A DNA stretch of 64,000 nucleotides, from the NCBI RefSeq assembly GCF_033100135.1, contig NZ_CP136920.1, forward strand, positions 2,971,001-3,035,000. The letters are read 5' to 3'. This DNA comes from Rubellicoccus peritrichatus (GTDB taxonomy: Bacteria; Verrucomicrobiota; Verrucomicrobiia; Opitutales; Cerasicoccaceae). Below the pieces are notes generated by a model. It made no database searches, was not told the DNA's origin, and saw only the letters and a program-made list of their open reading frames with translations. This document shows, one piece after another, positions 52,507-61,500 of this stretch. Each line of letters begins with the position of its first letter. Position 1 is the first letter of the stretch. A program made the translations under genes and the position numbers.

Positions 52507-54726
52507 ATGAGATTTCTATACATTTTCAGCCTCCTGTGTTGCTCACTTATGCTTGGCTTACCCAGCGCCATAGGACAGAGAGCTATCACCCAGATTACAC
52601 CTTCAAGCGTTGCTCAGGGCGCGTCGGATATTGAGATTACATTCACGCTGTCCAATGGACCGCCGCCAGCACCACCGCAGCATGTCTTACCCGACAGTGT
52701 AACTATAGGTGATATTACTGGTCAAAGTGTATCGCGGCCGGATTCAAGCAGTGTTGTGGCGACATTTGCTTTCCCAGCTGATCTGGCGACAGGGGATTAT
52801 GACGCGGTCATTACTTTTAGTTCACCTCGCGGTCAGTTTGAATACGCTTCCATTGCTGGATTTTCCATTACCTCAACGGATACGGCACCAGTCGTTACCC
52901 TGCAGCCGCAATCGGCCAAGATTGCCGTTGGCGGGGCAGTGACCTTTGTTTGCGAGGTTTCGTCCGACAGTGCTGTCACATATCAATGGTTTCATAACAC
53001 AGACCCGGTGTTGAATGCGACGACAACCGAGTTAACTATTTCGCCTGTAACCTTAGCCGATGGCGGGCCATACACCTGTGTGGCCACGAACACGTTCGGC
53101 TCCGTAACAACGGCTGCGGCTATTCTGAATGTTTTTTCTGATCAACACCTCCCGGATTACGCAATTGTCGATACCAGCCAGATCCGAAACTATGGTAATA
53201 CAAATAGTATTCCGCCTCCTGCTCCGGGCGATGCATTTGCAGGACAGGATGAACAGTATCGCGGACATGTGCCCTTCTATACGGTCAGCGACGACGGCTT
53301 AACGGTTTATGACAATATCACCCGATTAACCTGGACGCAGTCTGCAGATGCCAATGGCGATGACGTGATTAATGCGCAGGATAAAGTGACTTATCAAACT
53401 GCCCAAGCTCACATTGATGGACTCAATGCAAATTCATTCGGTGGTTTCAATGACTGGCGAATACCGACTCTCAAAGAGCTTTATTCACTGATTGATTTTA
53501 CTGGAATTGATCCCGGTGGAATGACTGGACCACCTACCCCCCAGAATGAACCGTTCATTGACAGATCTGTCTTTGGTTTTGCTTATGGGGATTTGAGTAG
53601 TGGTGAGCGATTGATTGATGCCCAGTTCGTCACCAGCACTCTCTACGTCGATACGATTTTCAATGGCCAAGCTGCTGTCTTTGGGCTGAATCTGGCTGAT
53701 GGACGTATTAAAGCTTATCCTTTGGGTTTAGATTTTTACATATTAGCTGTACGCGGTAACACCAAGTATGGTGTCAATCAGTTCGTTGACAATAATGATG
53801 GAACCGTAACTGATCTTGCCACAGGACTGATGTGGCAAAAAGCTGATAGCGGAGCAGGGATGGATTGGGAAGATGCTTTGTCTTACGCTGAATCACTGGA
53901 GCTGGCTGGCTATCGAGACTGGCGTTTGCCCAATGCCAAGGAATTGCAAAGCTTGATTGATTATACACGTGCACCTGGAGTAACCAACAGTCCTGCAATT
54001 GATCCTGTTTTTCAGGCAACCGGGATTGTTAATGAGGTGGAGCAAGCTGATTATCCGTGGTATTGGACGAGCACGACTTTTCTCAACAACTCAAGCGAGC
54101 CGGGTGGGGACGCGGTTTACTTTTGTTTTGGTCGATCCATGGGGTATTTTAATGATAGCTGGCTTGATGTGCATGGAGCAGGTGCTCAGCGGGGAGATCC
54201 AAAGTCAGGAAATCTCTCCGACTTTACCTATGTATTTGACGGTTACTATTTGGATGTCGCACCACAAGGCGATGCTGTGCGTATCATGAATTATGTTCGT
54301 AGCGTTCGTGGCGCTGCCACACCACCGTTTGCCGATGCAGATCAAGATGGTATCAGTGATTGGGATGAATTTGCTTATGTCGGCGATACCACATCCTTAA
54401 CCCCGGATGGTGATCTGGATGGTGACGGCCAATCCAATCTGGATGAGATATCCGCTGGTTTTAAGCTCGATAATCCTGGTTCCGTTTTCTCTGTTGAAGA
54501 GACTGTTTTTTCGAGAGGAGATTTAACGCTGTCCTGGCCATCTGCCCTGGGTAAAGTCTACATCATTACCCAATCGACTGACTTGATTGAATTCACTCCG
54601 GTTTCAGGCGAGATCACAGCCGAAACGCCGCAGAACTCTTTCACTCTGGAGTCTATTACGTCACCCATGTTCTATCGGGTGGAGTTGCTTCCGCAACAAG
54701 GCGGCGGGCCTCCACCGCCTCCGTGA
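52507..54726 (+). CDS. Secreted IPT/Ig/DUF1566 protein
   Basis: 739 residues with signal peptide (ending near AIGQRAI). An IPT/TIG-like domain (about 25-125) and an Ig-like domain (about 135-215, with CEVSS and YTCVATN cysteines) precede two DUF1566/Lcl modules (about 255-420 and 425-600), each with the WRIPTLKELYSLIDF or WRLPNAKELQSLIDY signature. A DxDxDGxxD calcium-type stretch (DADQDGISDWDE, then DLDGDGQSN) leads to a C-terminal module ending FYRVEL and a short Pro tail. DUF1566 proteins are surface proteins of unknown role, related to C-type-lectin-like folds. The upstream direct repeat suggests regulated expression. Confidence 0.82.
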   Translation: MRFLYIFSLLCCSLMLGLPSAIGQRAITQITPSSVAQGASDIEITFTLSNGPPPAPPQHVLPDSVTIGDITGQSVSRPDSSSVVATFAFPADLATGDYDAVITFSSPRGQFEYASIAGFSITSTDTAPVVTLQPQSAKIAVGGAVTFVCEVSSDSAVTYQWFHNTDPVLNATTTELTISPVTLADGGPYTCVATNTFGSVTTAAAILNVFSDQHLPDYAIVDTSQIRNYGNTNSIPPPAPGDAFAGQDEQYRGHVPFYTVSDDGLTVYDNITRLTWTQSADANGDDVINAQDKVTYQTAQAHIDGLNANSFGGFNDWRIPTLKELYSLIDFTGIDPGGMTGPPTPQNEPFIDRSVFGFAYGDLSSGERLIDAQFVTSTLYVDTIFNGQAAVFGLNLADGRIKAYPLGLDFYILAVRGNTKYGVNQFVDNNDGTVTDLATGLMWQKADSGAGMDWEDALSYAESLELAGYRDWRLPNAKELQSLIDYTRAPGVTNSPAIDPVFQATGIVNEVEQADYPWYWTSTTFLNNSSEPGGDAVYFCFGRSMGYFNDSWLDVHGAGAQRGDPKSGNLSDFTYVFDGYYLDVAPQGDAVRIMNYVRSVRGAATPPFADADQDGISDWDEFAYVGDTTSLTPDGDLDGDGQSNLDEISAGFKLDNPGSVFSVEETVFSRGDLTLSWPSALGKVYIITQSTDLIEFTPVSGEITAETPQNSFTLESITSPMFYRVELLPQQGGGPPPPP

Positions 54727-54800
54727 GATTACTCCTTAAGCTTTTAGATTAGGGAAATTTAAAAGTAGCTTGTGCCCACCTTGCATCTTGTAGTGGTTTG

Positions 54801-54815
54801 TTGCTTAATAAGCAA
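54801..54815. promoter_or_regulatory. 15-bp palindrome upstream of the Trp/Tyr-rich protein gene
   Basis: TTGCTTA-A-TAAGCAA is a perfect palindrome around one base, 51 bases before the ATG at 54866. The tight centre makes an RNA hairpin unlikely, so a protein-binding operator is the better guess. No regulator can be assigned. Confidence 0.4.
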
Positions 54816-54865
54816 GACTTGACTCCAATGTGATTGAAGTAATCATCGCTTCAGAAAATTGAATT

Positions 54866-55768
54866 ATGAAAGCCATTTTTGTTTCATTGAAGGCATTGCT
54901 CTTTTTGATGCTATCTGTTTCCCTTCATGCTCCTCTTTACGGGTTGGGTGAAATTTGGAGACAACACTCGGATGCGGGCAACGGATGGTATTGGGTTTAC
55001 CCTTACGGTTTTGTTTATCCAGCTGAAGATACCGGTTGGGCCTTCGTCGATGAGTATAAGCAGTGGATTTGGAGTCCAAGCGATGAGGGGACCGAGATGT
55101 GGTTCACAATCGGAGAAAAGTGGTTTTGGACTAATCGAGAATATTACCCCATAGTTTGGACACATTTTGATGCTAACTACACTGGCCCTGGTGTTCTCCT
55201 TGCTTATGATGCTGGAACTTTTGCTTCACCCTTTTTCTTTTTGGATTTCTATCCATTGGGTACTGAATTTGAGGGGTATCCGCGCGGTTCATCCTTTTCG
55301 ATCGAGAAGTCGCGATACAATCCTAATGCTGATCGCTTTGACAGTCTTGGCACAGGCAATCAGTTTCCTTATTGGGATCCATATTCGTTTTTAGCCTGGT
55401 ATCAATCAGGTAAAGAGCATGCCCAAAATGAGGCAATCGCGCGTGCACGATTTGATGTGGGTGATTACGGTTACTCGGATGGCTTAAATGGTCATGCACA
55501 GGATCCAGTGATTCCTGCAACTCCTGAGCCGCGCACCATCGACCCCACAGGCTTCCCTTTATGGGTAGCCTACTACCGTTATAAGTATGGATTTGATACT
55601 TATTGGGATAAGCAATATCAAGAATCTTACGAAGATTACTACAATGCTAACTGGGGAGAAGGGAATAGAGAGAGGCAAGGTAGTGATTCTGAGGATGTTA
55701 TAATTGGAATCGACCCAGGCATCGAGATCACTGATGGTAGCTTGAATGTAACCCCTGCAGGGGGATAA
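54866..55768 (+). CDS. Secreted Trp/Tyr-rich protein, 300 residues
   Basis: Signal peptide (SLKALLFLMLSVSLHAPLYG) is followed by a very aromatic stretch (about 25-120): GNGWYWVYPYGFVYP, GWAFVDEYKQWIWS, MWFTIGEKWFWTNREYYP. Each block has a G-W-x-W/F pattern repeated every ~20 residues. Such Trp-rich repeats occur in secreted proteins of Opitutae, with unknown function. The middle part is acidic and Tyr-rich (YYRYKYGFDTYWDKQY), and the end is a Gly/Asn tail. No catalytic motif is visible. It lies between the DUF1566 gene and a decayed gene; a palindromic operator-like site precedes it. Confidence 0.7.
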   Translation: MKAIFVSLKALLFLMLSVSLHAPLYGLGEIWRQHSDAGNGWYWVYPYGFVYPAEDTGWAFVDEYKQWIWSPSDEGTEMWFTIGEKWFWTNREYYPIVWTHFDANYTGPGVLLAYDAGTFASPFFFLDFYPLGTEFEGYPRGSSFSIEKSRYNPNADRFDSLGTGNQFPYWDPYSFLAWYQSGKEHAQNEAIARARFDVGDYGYSDGLNGHAQDPVIPATPEPRTIDPTGFPLWVAYYRYKYGFDTYWDKQYQESYEDYYNANWGEGNRERQGSDSEDVIIGIDPGIEITDGSLNVTPAGG

Positions 55769-55788
55769 TCTCTGTCATTTGCTTTGAT

Positions 55789-55820
55789 TAATGCAATATT
55801 GATAAGATTGCATTATCAAT
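55789..55820 (+). promoter_or_regulatory. Two overlapping inverted repeats at the start of the decayed TOPRIM-type gene
   Basis: TAATGCAAT (55789-55797) pairs with ATTGCATTA (55807-55815), and ATTGATAA (55798-55805) pairs with TTATCAAT (55813-55820). The second arms overlap, so the two stems exclude each other, and the second covers the first two bases of the ATG at 55819. It may be an operator for an autoregulated protein or an RNA switch over the start codon. Confidence 0.4.
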
Positions 55821-56314
55821 GAGTGCTTATGAGAATAGTCCTATAAAACGCAAGAGGCGATCAAAAGGCGACTTACAAAAGATTCTTGATGCGAGTCTGG
55901 AGATCTTGGCTTGTGAAGATTGCGCGATAACGATTCGACATCTATTCTATCGTCTTTCTGGTTTGGGTATCACCGAGAAAACTGAGTCTGATTACAAAAA
56001 AAAATTGCGGTTATCTTTCAAAATGGAGAAGAAGCGGGGCGATTTCTTATAGTGCATTCAGCGATAGTACAAGAGTACGATATGGAAGTAGATATTTTGC
56101 TGATGGTTTTGGAGTCGCGACATATTCATGTCATGGCTTCTCAAGCCTCACTGGGCTTTACAATGCTTCTAGGATATTTAGAGCGGCAATCAATGATGGA
56201 AAGACGCCCATTGTCGCCTATCTAACGCCGGTTCCGCAAGAGGGCGGTATGTTTTTATGCGACAAACTTTTTTCGACTTCACACTTTTCGATCTTATTCA
56301 TTGGGAGCAGTTAG
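55819..56314 (+). pseudogene. Decayed topoisomerase VI A-like/TOPRIM protein gene
   Basis: Frame 1 from ATG 55819 starts like mobile-element proteins of the Topo VI A family: TIRHLFYRLSGLGITEKTESDY. Translation stops at 56052, but one base removed from the nine-A run (55996-56004) joins it to a second frame, giving CGYLSKWRRSGAISYSAFSD. That frame continues to 56314 with HGFSSLTGLYNAS and GKTPIVAYLTPVPQEGG. The last part aligns by eye with the TOPRIM segment of such proteins, where a DxDPxG motif is expected but is replaced by TPVPQEG, and about 60 residues in the middle seem deleted. Frameshift, deletion and motif loss together indicate a dead gene. A sequencing slip in the A-run would explain the frameshift but not the rest. 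Confidence 0.55.
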
Positions 56315-56353
56315 CTTGCGTCATTGTAAAGATTACGACAAAACCCAGTCTTG

Positions 56354-57277
56354 ATGTTGAAGAAGCAATCAGGATCTGAATCCGATTCCAGAGGCGTTAA
56401 AGGAATGCTTGGCTTTGGTGTGACTTTGATGGTTCTGCCATTGATTGTGTATTGGTATCGGCACGAGGAAGTCGTTTCAGATAGCTCTACGGATGAGGTT
56501 GTAGAAATCGCAGTGGATGAAGAACTTATCCCAATTACTGATCCCGTTAGTGAGTTAGCTGTAAAACACCCGGAGAATCCTAATCTGGACTGGATCGTTG
56601 CAGCGCATTTGCGAGCCCTTGGTGGTAAAGAAAGACTTCTTGAAGCAAAAACGATGGTAATCGAAACGGAGGCAGATGTTGATGGCTTGCCATTACGAAC
56701 TGTGACCATGCGTAAGCGCCCGCGTTTTGTTTTTCAAAAGAGTCGCCTTGGAGATGCTGAGAAGACGATTTGGTCTAATGGTGCTGAGGCTTGGGTGGAA
56801 ACTAAGCATGGCGGAGAGGTAATTGAACAACATCAGTTGTCAGCTGAAGAATATCTAACCAGGCGAGGAAGTTTCGATTATGATAATCCGATTGTTTGCG
56901 TCGTCTTTTCTGAGCATTACCCAGATGACGAAAATGAGCATGTGCTAGAGTTTGAAGGGCGAGGGGAGCATGCAGGTGAGCCTGGCTATTGGCTTGTTGT
57001 TGATAGTGCAGATGGGTGGTGGCAACGGGTATTCCTTAATCAGGAAACAATGGTGATTGACTACATGAAGACTGTCCTGGGCGATTCCTCAAAAACTTAT
57101 ACGCTTACCGATTATCGCGAAGTTGACGGCTTAATGATACCTTTTCGATATGTGATCGAGTCGTCTGGTAAGACTATGGACGTGGAGGTGAAGCAGTATC
57201 GTTTTAACAAGTTCATGTATGATGCCTTGTTTAGACCTCAATTTGCTAATGAGTCTGCTGGCGACAGCAGCAATTAA
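56354..57277 (+). CDS. Membrane-anchored LolA-like outer-membrane-sorting-type protein
   Basis: About 307 residues (ATG 56354; a TTG at 56351 precedes it). One transmembrane helix (GFGVTLMVLPLIVYWY, about 22-37) is followed by an acidic linker and a beta-rich domain (about 75-290) with AHLRALGGKERLLEAKTMVI, RKRPRFVFQKS and YREVDGLMIPFRYVIES. This pattern matches LolA/LppX-like lipoprotein-carrier folds found in many secreted Verrucomicrobiota proteins. Unlike true LolA it is anchored at its N-terminus. Its end overlaps the convergent gene by 4 bases. The lipid or ligand carried is not known. Confidence 0.68.
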   Translation: MLKKQSGSESDSRGVKGMLGFGVTLMVLPLIVYWYRHEEVVSDSSTDEVVEIAVDEELIPITDPVSELAVKHPENPNLDWIVAAHLRALGGKERLLEAKTMVIETEADVDGLPLRTVTMRKRPRFVFQKSRLGDAEKTIWSNGAEAWVETKHGGEVIEQHQLSAEEYLTRRGSFDYDNPIVCVVFSEHYPDDENEHVLEFEGRGEHAGEPGYWLVVDSADGWWQRVFLNQETMVIDYMKTVLGDSSKTYTLTDYREVDGLMIPFRYVIESSGKTMDVEVKQYRFNKFMYDALFRPQFANESAGDSSN

Positions 57278-57286
57278 GGCTGCTGT
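57264..57286. terminator. Hairpin with both convergent stop codons in its loop
   Basis: ACAGCAGC (57264-57271) pairs with GCTGCTGT (57279-57286) around the 7-base loop AATTAAG, which contains the stop codons of both genes. No U-tract follows on either strand, so it is not a standard intrinsic terminator, but it may stabilise both mRNA ends. Confidence 0.4.
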
Positions 57287-58125
57287 TGCTCAGCTTGTGT
57301 CTTCTGGAAGTTAAGCAGGAAATTCTGGGCGGCGATGGCTACGGCAGCATCCTGACTGCTTTTGATCAAATGTGCTGCTTGCGAGCTAATGTCCAGCCCG
57401 CGAACTTTGGCGTAATCAATGGCTTTCAGGGTAATGGTTCGGGGGTGCTCTGTTTGCAGGATTGCCAGGCAATATTCATCCAGTTGATTTTGGATCGGGT
57501 TTTGAGTGACTCGTGTTTCCAGGAAAACTCCGCCATCGATTGCGGTTATCGGGAGTGAATGACTATCCTCGTGTAAGGTAGCTTTGGTCGCTTGTTTCAA
57601 GGCATCTAATACGGCTTTTTTATCCGGGTCCGTCCCATCTTTTGCGACTTGCTCGAAAAGTAAAAAAATGCCGATGAGTGCCTGCTGTCTTAGGGGAAGC
57701 CAAAGGTCTTTGTTATTAGCAGCTTGCTCGAAGTATGAAGCAAGCTTTGCTGGCGCATATTCGGCCGTGATTAGTTTTCGGTAAGCGGTATCGGACAGAT
57801 CGAGTATCTCCAGGCGATTGTGTTCATTTGACTCCGGGAGGGTTTCAGTAGCCCACACGAAAAGCTGATCCTGCTGCTTTGGTTCAAGTTGATCTGGAAG
57901 CTGGTTGATTGCCTTAAGTTTCTCTTTTGCAGTGCCTTGCGTGATAATGATGTTGAGTAATTCATCTGTCTCAGGACGTTCTGATGTGGCTGCTAAGGGC
58001 GTAGGCTGGAGCTGGACTGGCGCGTTTGGTTTGGGATTCTTTAGCCGGTAGATTTCGACCATCATAACGACGACGAGGATCGAATTCACCACAGCCAGAA
58101 CCTGGACAAGAGATGGACGTTTCAT
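57274..58125 (-). CDS. Membrane-anchored helical-repeat protein, 283 residues
   Basis: One N-terminal transmembrane helix (VQVLAVVNSILVVVMMVEIY, about 7-26), a Pro-rich linker (NPKPNAPVQLQPTP), then an all-helical domain (about 55-275) with ITQGTAKEKLKAINQLPDQL and LRQQALIGIFLLFEQVA, which looks like HEAT- or TPR-like repeats. It ends in a Gln-rich tail. It overlaps the LolA-like gene by 4 bases at the 3' ends. No family is recognised; a scaffold role at the inner membrane is a guess. Confidence 0.65.
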   Translation of the reverse strand: MKRPSLVQVLAVVNSILVVVMMVEIYRLKNPKPNAPVQLQPTPLAATSERPETDELLNIIITQGTAKEKLKAINQLPDQLEPKQQDQLFVWATETLPESNEHNRLEILDLSDTAYRKLITAEYAPAKLASYFEQAANNKDLWLPLRQQALIGIFLLFEQVAKDGTDPDKKAVLDALKQATKATLHEDSHSLPITAIDGGVFLETRVTQNPIQNQLDEYCLAILQTEHPRTITLKAIDYAKVRGLDISSQAAHLIKSSQDAAVAIAAQNFLLNFQKTQAEQQQP

Positions 58126-58356
58126 ATTTCGGTATATCAGAGATTAGCTTTATGTGCTTTATGGTTTTTTTGTGATATTGGGTCTAAGGCTTTGACTGTC
58201 AATTGAATAGAGGGTCAAATTTAGTCCTTATAATCATAACGTTTTGATTAAGATTCAATAAAGATGGAAAAATGTACTTGCGTAGGGTGAATTGTTGGTC
58301 TTCTTCTGATACTCAACTTGAGTAATTAGTCTTAATGTCATCTTAATATAGTGATC
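58126..58356. promoter_or_regulatory. Control region with CTTAAT direct repeat
   Basis: This 231-base gap holds an imperfect palindrome AATCATAACGTTTTGATT (58232-58249) and the direct repeat CTTAAT-N5-CTTAAT (58331-58347), the same arrangement as at 52468. The small-protein ATG is 10 bases downstream, so a repressor would block transcription here. Confidence 0.45.
58331..58347 (+). promoter_or_regulatory. CTTAAT-N5-CTTAAT direct repeat
   Basis: CTTAAT at 58331-58336 and 58342-58347, with 11-base spacing identical to the copy at 52468-52484. Spacing of one helical turn suits an OmpR/PhoB-family dimer. Confidence 0.45.
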
Positions 58357-58560
58357 ATGAAAGCCATTGGAATAACAGTTATAAGTTTGTTTACCGCGAC
58401 TTCGTTTGCCTTTGCAGGGGAAACTGCAGGTGGAACATTAATCGAACTATCGGGTGTCGGAGGGTTTGTCCTTTTGACCTCGATTTTGATGCTGCTTGGA
58501 AAGCGCAACCCTGACGGAAGGGCGGCCCGGTTCCTCTCAAAATTCTTTGGTAAGAACTAA
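58357..58560 (+). CDS. Small exported membrane protein, 67 residues
   Basis: From ATG 58357 (a GTG two codons upstream is possible): a signal-like segment (MKAIGITVISLFTATSFAFA) followed by a second hydrophobic stretch (GVGGFVLLTSILMLLGKR) and a basic end (GRAARFLSKFFGKN). It could be a small lipid-associated or membrane protein. It lies 20 bases before the giant LamG/TSP3 protein gene and is probably co-transcribed with it. No family is recognised. Confidence 0.62.
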   Translation: MKAIGITVISLFTATSFAFAGETAGGTLIELSGVGGFVLLTSILMLLGKRNPDGRAARFLSKFFGKN

Positions 58561-58580
58561 TCTGAATAAAGGCTTCTGCT

Positions 58581-61500
58581 ATGATTCGGGTTGGTTCCGC
58601 TGCTCTCGGCATCAGTCTGATGCTGTTTTCCATATGCCTGCAAGGACAGGTTAGTCTTCCGTATTCTACGGACTTCGAGGTTTCCGAGGGCTACTTAGGC
58701 GGCAGTGGACTGGCGACTGCTCCTTGGCTTTCTACTGATATTCAGGTTTTCGTCTCTGAGGATGCGTTTAGCTCTGGGGGGCAATCTGTTCTTTTAGCAG
58801 CTGATTCTTCAGAATTCCTGGTAGGATCATTTTCAGGGACGGAGCAGCTCAATCCAATATTTGTTGACTTTTACTTAAAACCAGCGGCTGGAACATTCGA
58901 TTCTCTTCCATCCATGGCGAGTGCTGACTCTTCGGCTTTGACCAGTTTGGTGGATGACGGTGGTGTCGGTTTTTTCTATGTTGTCAGTGGTGATGGCAAT
59001 GGGGGCGGAGAATGGCAGCGTGTTCCTACACAATTCTCTCTTATTGAGGGAGTTAGCGAAAACTGGGTTCGTTTTACTTATCGCCTTAATTACGCCACTA
59101 AGACATGGGATTTGTATTTGGATGAGAAGCTTGTTGCGACGGACATACGCTTTGTTAACGACTTTTTGACCCAATTTTCGGAAATTCGCATCAAGGGTGG
59201 AGGACTGGCTCCCGTATATTTTGACTTCTTTTACGCCGGTTCTGAAAATCCAATATTCAATGATACAGATCGAGACGGTATCAGCGATGACTACGAAATT
59301 GCAAACTCTCTCGACCTTTTTCAAGACGATCGATATGGCGATGCTGATTTTGATGGTATTCCCAATATTCAGGAGTTTCTTCGTGATTTAGAGGCTGGAG
59401 ACCCTGACACGGACAATGATGGAATGCCAGATGGTTGGGAGGTGGCGTCAGGAGCGGATCCACTGACTCCCGACGACTATCAACTCAGTGAATTACCTTT
59501 TGCTGAAGGATTTGAAAATCACACCCAGACCGGAATTACTTCATCGGGTGGTTGGCGTTATGATGGAGAGCTGGAACCGATAATCACTATTGATGAGGTG
59601 AGCTCTGGCAGTTATGCAGCGAAGATCACTGGTGGGGACCAAGAGCCTGTTGAGCTCTACAATCTCTTTAGTGCCGAGCCACAGCAGGTAGTATGGGTCG
59701 ATTTTTCTATCCGCTCAGGTGTTCTTACAACAATACCCGAGCTCAAATCGAAAACATCCGCTGGCTTTTATTTTGGTGAAGAAGGAATTCTTCAGGCTTT
59801 TGATGGATCTGTTTTGCCCTTGGGGGCTTGGAAAACGCTGGATCACGAATCGGTCGAAACCGAGTGGCAGCGTATTACTGTCCGCCTGAATTATACAACG
59901 CAGCGTTGGTCGCTTTATCTCAACGGACTCAGAGTTGCGAGTGACTTTGGTTTTGCAAATCCAGTACCTTATTTTTCGTCATTTGGCTTGGTTGAGCAGG
60001 CTAGAAGTACTTCGTATCTTGATGATGTAAGCATCAGTTATGATGAGCCTGACGGACTTGATGATGATGGGGATGGGCTTGCGAATTCCGCTGAAGACAT
60101 AAACAGGAACGGTCTTGTGGATCTGGGAGAGACGGACCCGAATCTTTGGGACACGGATGGAGATGGTTTGTCAGATGGTTATCCAGCTAATTTACAGGTA
60201 TGGCTGATTGCCGAAAGTGGAGTTGTGCTTGACGCTGTAAATGGTGTTGAGTCCTGGGCGAATCAGGCCGTATCCGGAGGGGATGTCACGCAGACATCCG
60301 CATCAGAACAACCCGTTTTGGTCTCAGATGCTCTTGGCGGAAAGCCGGTTGTTCGCTTTGATGGTGTTGATGATTTTCTTGAAGGTGATGCTGGGTTCGA
60401 TGCCGGGCCTGAAGACTTTACCATGATATTGGTTCATAGTCGAGTTGGCGGTCATGATAAAGCTTCACCACTCAGTTTTTCCACTCAATCCGGTTCTACC
60501 GGCGCGCCCTTGCTCAGATACGGCCCGGAAGCAAATCAGTTTGGTATCAATGCCGTAGGTGTTAGTGCGGACGGAACCTATGTTGATCTTGGTGCCAGTT
60601 ACGAAGGCAGATTTTACATCTCATCAGTAACACGCTCGGGTGGTGTCTACGGAAGCGGAAGCACTATAAAACTGCGCTCTCTGACTGATGGTGAAACACA
60701 CGTTGCCTCTGGTACGCAGACTTGGATCAGTGACAGTAACACTGGTTTTTCCATTGGCAAAAAGGCCTTTGGCACAACGCATTTCTTCGGTGGTGATATC
60801 GCAGAAGTCCGAATTTATAAAGGAGTGCTGGGCGAGGAAGAATTGGTTCAGATTGAGCAAAACCTGGCTACAACCTATGGTTTGTCTCTTGATCAGGATG
60901 TAGATGGTCTTCCGGATGATTGGGAGCGAACCATTTTCGGTTCACTGGATGAGGATGCGTGGGCAGATCCAGATGGGGACGGTGTCAACACCTGGCGTGA
61001 ATACAATTTAGGAACCCATGCGAATGCCTTTGATGACTTCGACTTTATTTCGAAAAACCCGGCACTCAAACTATGGCTTAATATTGCTCAGGGAGTTGAC
61101 ACTGACGCTTCAGGTTACGTTGCCTCGTGGTTTGATCTTTCTGGAAATGGTAATACTGCAACGCAGTCAGATAGCAGCCGTCAGCCTTTGCTAACGGCCT
61201 TTGATTCCGAAGGGCAGCGTTTTGTCCGTTTCGATGGAGTGGATGATTTTCTTTCTGGGAGCAGCAACTTTGATCCCGGAGCCGATGATTTCACTTTGAT
61301 TGCCGTCACAGCTCAGCGTCCTGAGAACGGTTTATCCGCGACTTTCAGTTACTCGACCACCGATGCAGCAATTGGTTCGCCACTACTGCGTTGGAATCGC
61401 CCCGAAGCAGGAGATTTTGGCATTAACGAAGTCGGCGTTAGCACGGCTGGAGCTTTTGTCTCACTTCCTGAAGGAAAACGGAATGATTTGATGATTGTCT

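Noticed and set aside
55996-56004. Programmed frameshift in the nine-A run
   Set aside because: Possible in principle, but the downstream frame also lacks a central region and the TOPRIM acidic motif, so decay fits better.
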